NCBI RefSeq assembly: GCF_047948215.1
Contig: NC_134456.1
Span: forward strand, 204,770,036-204,834,035
Direction: 5' to 3'
DNA: 64,000 nucleotides
Origin: Lycorma delicatula
Taxonomy: Eukaryota > Arthropoda > Insecta > Hemiptera > Fulgoridae
A model generated the notes under the pieces. That model was given only the letters and a program-made list of their open reading frames with translations. It was not told where the DNA came from and made no database searches. Positions within the stretch are counted from its first letter, which is position 1; each line of letters opens with the position of its first letter. Positions 60,147 to 64,000 of this stretch are shown here, piece after piece. A program made the translations under genes and the position numbers.

Positions 60147-62870
60147 ATGATGGAGGCGCCTTCCTTGGTAAAATATTCCGGAAGTAAACTAGTCCCCCGT
60201 TCGGATCTCTGGGTGGGGACTACTAAGGAGGGAGTCACCAGAAAATTAAAAAATTACATTCTACGAGTCGGGGCGTGGAATGTTAGAAGTTTAAAAAAGG
60301 TTGGGAGGCTGGAAAATTTAAAAAGAGAAATGGATAGGATAAATGTGGATGTAGTAGGAATTAGTGAGGTTCGGTGGGAAGAGGAAGGCGATTTTTGGTC
60401 AGGTGATTTTAGAATAATAAACTCAGCTTCAAATAATGGGCAGGCAGGAGTAGGATTCGTAATGAAGAAGATAGGAAAGAGAGTAGAGTATTTCAAAATG
60501 CATAGCGATAGAATCATTGTAATAAGGATAAAATCAAAACCTAAACCGACAACGATTGTTAACGTCTATATGCCTACAAGCGCCCATGATGATGATGATG
60601 AGGTAGAGTGTGCGTATGAAGAGATTGATGAAGCAATTTCACACGTAAAAGGAGATGAAAATTCAGTAGAAGTTGGAGATTGGAATGCAAGCATTGGAAA
60701 AGGCAAGGAAGGAAATGTAGTGGGTGAATACGGGCTGGACAAAAGGAATGAAAGAGGGGACAGACTTATAGAGTTTTGCACAAAGTATAATTTAGTAATT
60801 GCCAACACCCAATTTAAAAATCATAATAGAAGAATATACACTTGGAAAAAGCCAGGCGATACTGCAAGGTATACACTTGGAAAAAGCCAGGCGATACTGC
60901 AAGGTATCAGATAGATTATATCATGGTTAAGCAAAGATTTAGGAATCAACTCATTGACTGCAAAACTTAGCCTGGAGTAGACATTGATAGCAACCATAAT
61001 TTGGTGATAATGAAATGTAAATTGGGATTTAAAAACCTGAAGAAAAGGTGTCAGATGAATCGGTGGAATTTAGAGAAGCTTGAGGAAGAGGAAGTAAAGA
61101 AGATTTTTGAGGAGGACATCGCAAGAGGTCTGAGTAAAAAAGATAAGGTAGAAAATGTAGAAGAAGAATGGGAGAATGTTAAAAAGGAAATTATTAAATC
61201 AGCAGAAGCTAACTTAGGCGGAACAAAGAGAACTGGTAGAAAACCTTGGGTTTCAGACGATATATTGCAGCTGATGGATGAACGTAGAAAATATAAGAAT
61301 GCTAGTGATGAAGAAAGTAAAAGGAACTATCGGCAATTAAGAAATGCTATAAACAGGAAGTGTAAACTGGCGAAAGAAGAGTGGATTAAAGAAAAGTGTT
61401 CAGAAGTGGAAAGAGAAATGAACATTGGTAAAATAGACGGAGCATACAGGAAAGTTAAGGAAAATTTTGGGGTACATAAATTAAAATGTAATAATGTGTT
61501 AAACAAAGATGGTACACCTATATATAATACGAAAGGTAAAGTCGATAGATGGGTGGAATATATTGAAGAGTTATACGGAGGAAATGAATGAGAAAATGGT
61601 GTTATAGAGGAAGAAGAGGAAGTTGAGGAGGATGAAATGGGAGAAACAATACTGAGATCTGAATTTAAGAGAGCATTAAAAGATTTAAATGGCAGAAAGG
61701 CTCCTGGAATAGACGGAATACCTGTAGAATTACAGCACAGTGCAGGTGAGGAAGCGATTGATAGATTATACAAGCTGGTGTGTAATATTTATGAAAAAGG
61801 GGAAGTTCCGTCAGACTTAAAAAAAAGTGTTATAGTCATGATACCAAAGAAAGCAGGGGCAGATAAATGTGAAGAATACAGAACAATTAGTTTAAATAGT
61901 CGTGCATCAAAAATCTTAACTAGAATTCTATACCGAAGAATTGAGAGAAGACTGGAAGAAGTGTTAAGAGAAGACCAATTTGGTTTCAGGAAAAGTATAG
62001 GGACAAGGGAAGCAATTTTAGGCCTCAGATTAATAGTAGAAGAAAGATTAAAGAAAAACAAACTAACATACTTGGCGTTTAGAGACCTAGAAAAGGCATT
62101 CGATAACGTAGACTGGAATAAAATGTTCAGCATTTAAAAAAAATTAGGGTTCAAATACAGAGATAGAAGAACAATTGCTAACATGTACAGGAACCAAACA
62201 GCAACAGTAACAATCAAAGAACATAAGAAAGAAGCCGTAATAAGAAAGGAAGTCCGACAAGGATGTTCCCTAACCCTGTTACTTTTTAATCTTTACATGG
62301 AACTAGCAGTTAATGATGTTAAAGAACAATTTAGATTCGGAGTAACAGTACATGGTAAAAAGATAAAGATGCTACGATTTGCTGATGATATAGTAATTCT
62401 AGCCGAGAGTAAAAAGGATTTAGAAGAAACAATGAATTGCATAGATGAAGTCCTACGCAAGAACTATCGCATGAAAATAAACAAATATAAAACAAAAGTA
62501 ATGACATGTATTAGAAATAACAAAGATGGACCGCTGAATGTGAAAATAGGAGGAGAAAAGATTATGGAGGTAGAAGAATTTTGTTATTTGGGAAGTAAAA
62601 TTACTAAAGATGGACGAAGCAGGAGCTATATAAAATGCCGAATAACACAAGCGAAACGAGCCTTCAGTAAGAAATATAATTTGTTAACATCAAAAATTAA
62701 TTTAAATGTCAGGAAAAAATTTTTGAAAGTATATGTTTGGAGTGTCGCTTTATGTGGAAGTGAAGCTTGGACAATCGGAGTATCTGAGAAGAAATGATTT
62801 GAAGCTTTTGAAATGTGGTGCTATAGGAAAATGTTAAAAATCAGATGGGTGGATAAAGTGACATGAAGAG
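60147..62870 (+). pseudogene. RTE ORF2 (APE endonuclease + reverse transcriptase), interrupted
   Basis: The endonuclease frame (60147-60914) carries RVGAWNVRSLKKVGRLENLK, DVVGISEVRWEEEGD, IVNVYMPTSA and VEVGDWNASIGKG. A 35-bp tandem duplication at 60838-60907 shifts it out of frame before the terminal motif. The linker frame 61001-61591 follows. Reverse-transcriptase frames are 61637-62137 (LNGRKAPGIDGIPVELQ, KAGADKCEEYRTISLNSRAS, REDQFGFRKSIGTREAI) and 62183-62797 (VRQGCSLTLLLFNLYMEL, LRFADDIVILAESKKDLEE). FADD replaces the more common YADD and is acceptable for the family. Stops after EKK and in the C-terminus complete the damage. At least four lesions are visible. Confidence 0.88.
60838..60907. 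repeat. 35-bp tandem duplication inside the RTE endonuclease ORF
   Basis: Units 60838-60872 and 60873-60907 are identical (start ACACTTGGAAAAAGCCAGGC). The length is not a multiple of three, so it shifts the frame. Confidence 0.97.
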
Positions 62871-63133
62871 GTATTGCGGCAAATAGATGAAGAAAGAAGC
62901 ATTTGGAAAAATATAGTTAAAAGAAGAGACAGACTTATAGGCCACATACTAAGGCATCTTGGAATAGTCGCTTTAATATTGGAAGGACAGGTAGAAGGAA
63001 AAAATTATGTAGGCAGGCCACGTTGTAGGATGTAGGGGGTATACTGAAATGAAACGACTAGCACTAGATAGGGAATCTTGGAGAGCTGCATCAAACCAGT
63101 CAAATGACTGAAGAAAAAAAACATGGAATTTTA

Positions 63134-64000
63134 TAATTTTTTTTTATGAAACCTGGTTATTTTTTTAATTTATCTGTAACTTATAAAGATAATTTAATTT
63201 TTGGTGTGTGTAATGTTCATGTGAATATCTAAAAACCACTTTCTACATTTTTTAAAATTCAACATTGAAAGGGGTGAAGAAATGTAAAAAGGTTTTGAAC
63301 AGTGATTGCAAATTTTCCCAATTTTTGACTATACTAAAAAAGATAGTCATTGTATTTGAGCTTGCAAAAATACTCTTTAGATAAATAACTAAAAACCATT
63401 TTCAGGTTTTTTAATTTTAATATTTTAAGGAATAAAAAACATAAATCCTTGTTTACATTTTTTCTATGCTTCTGCTACTAAATCAATCTTTATAAAATTT
63501 AGTAACATTGTTATTGTAATTTGTTTGTATTTCTGATTATGTTTTGTGTGAGTGAAGCCACTACAGGAAATCTAAAAACCAATTAGAGTAGGTTCTGCAT
63601 TGACCAAACTGTTGCTCTGAAGAATGTTATTTTTTATAAATTAATCATGCTTTAATTTTTCTTTATCATTATTATTCTCGCTAGCATGAGTAATGATGGG
63701 GTCCAGGATGCAGAGTTGCCTGGATAGACAGGACTTCACTCACCCTGACCACAATGGGATAGTTAGTAGCCATACTGCACAGGCAAAACTGTGATGTATA
63801 TACGTATGTTACTTTTAAATATAATTATATAAAAAATATTAAAGTTATTTTTTAATTTCTCAGAAATAAGAGGATTAAAAATCTTTACCATTTACTTTTT
63901 ACGAGTGACTCATAAGTTTGAAGAGTTCCATGTTGGATTAAAATGCTGGTATGAGAGAGACTTGTTATAGAGCTCATATGTAACATGAAGTTTACAGCGG
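63134..64000. other. Rrp6 intron 5, right end of window
   Basis: AT-rich. No next Rrp6 exon (expected to carry the exonuclease domain) is visible before the window ends. Confidence 0.55.

Larger units (their letters stand above)
59814..63122 (+). mobile_element. RTE-clade LINE, near full length, with candidate 11-bp target-site duplication
   Basis: About 3.3 kb: a 5' UTR containing TATGAATCATGAGACCTTGC and later GGATCTCTGGGTGGGGACTA, an endonuclease plus reverse-transcriptase ORF, and a 3' end CAAATGACTGAAGAAAAAAA. ATGGAATTTTA occurs at 59803-59813 and 63123-63133. The first ~50 bases after the left repeat were not independently confirmed as element. It lies in Rrp6 intron 5, same strand as the gene. 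Confidence 0.88.

Noticed and set aside
61327..62133. Minus-strand frames of 114 and 148 codons
   Set aside because: They are shadows of the A/G-rich plus-strand RTE reverse-transcriptase ORF.

Overview
This is an AT-rich animal nuclear sequence, most probably from an insect. The element mix points to a hemipteran: RTE, R1-clade and ORF1-bearing LINEs, a tRNA-derived SINE, mariners, piggyBac and Tigger. That is an inference from repeat families, not from a marker gene. Genes are split by GT-AG introns, many of them kilobases long and filled with decayed transposons. I see no bacterial operon, CRISPR array or rRNA.

Three host genes can be reconstructed. (1) Hsp60, the mitochondrial chaperonin, lies on the minus strand at 14112-1094. 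It has nine coding exons whose phases all join and give 571 residues. (2) Hsp10, its co-chaperonin, lies on the plus strand at 16037-27197. It has three coding exons and 105 residues, and the first exon holds only the ATG. The two genes are head to head across a 15.2-16.0 kb intergenic region with three TTCnnGAA/GAAnnTTC heat-shock-element cores, so one stress-responsive region probably drives both halves of the chaperonin machine. (3) Rrp6/EXOSC10, the nuclear exosome 3'-5' exonuclease, starts at 35646 on the plus strand. Five exons encode the first ~220 residues, including the PMC2NT-like N-terminal domain, and the gene runs off the right edge before its catalytic domain.

Layout: 1-1093, Hsp60 3' flank; 1094-14112, Hsp60 with a decayed hAT (intron 4) and R1-type LINE pieces (intron 1); 15.2-16.0 kb, shared promoter; 16.0-27.2 kb, Hsp10, whose 10.5-kb second intron holds a bounded piggyBac, an unnamed transposon fragment, a mariner relic, a LINE ORF1 piece and an R1-type endonuclease; 27.2-35.6 kb, intergenic, with an APE-type LINE (minus) and a complete but dead mariner; 35.6-64 kb, Rrp6 introns carrying Ty1/copia, mariners, foldback elements, Tigger, R1-type pieces, a deleted LINE, two opposed RTE copies, a long-inverted-repeat DDE element and a SINE with a perfect target-site duplication.

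I find no convincing undescribed biological system. The most interesting signals are structural. One is a partial inverted copy of Hsp60 exon 7 inside Hsp60 intron 5. Another is a 126-bp tandem duplication that creates a decoy 3' splice site before the last Hsp60 exon. The third is a pair of opposed RTE copies bracketing Rrp6 exon 5. Each could shape RNA folding, splicing or circular-RNA formation of its host gene.
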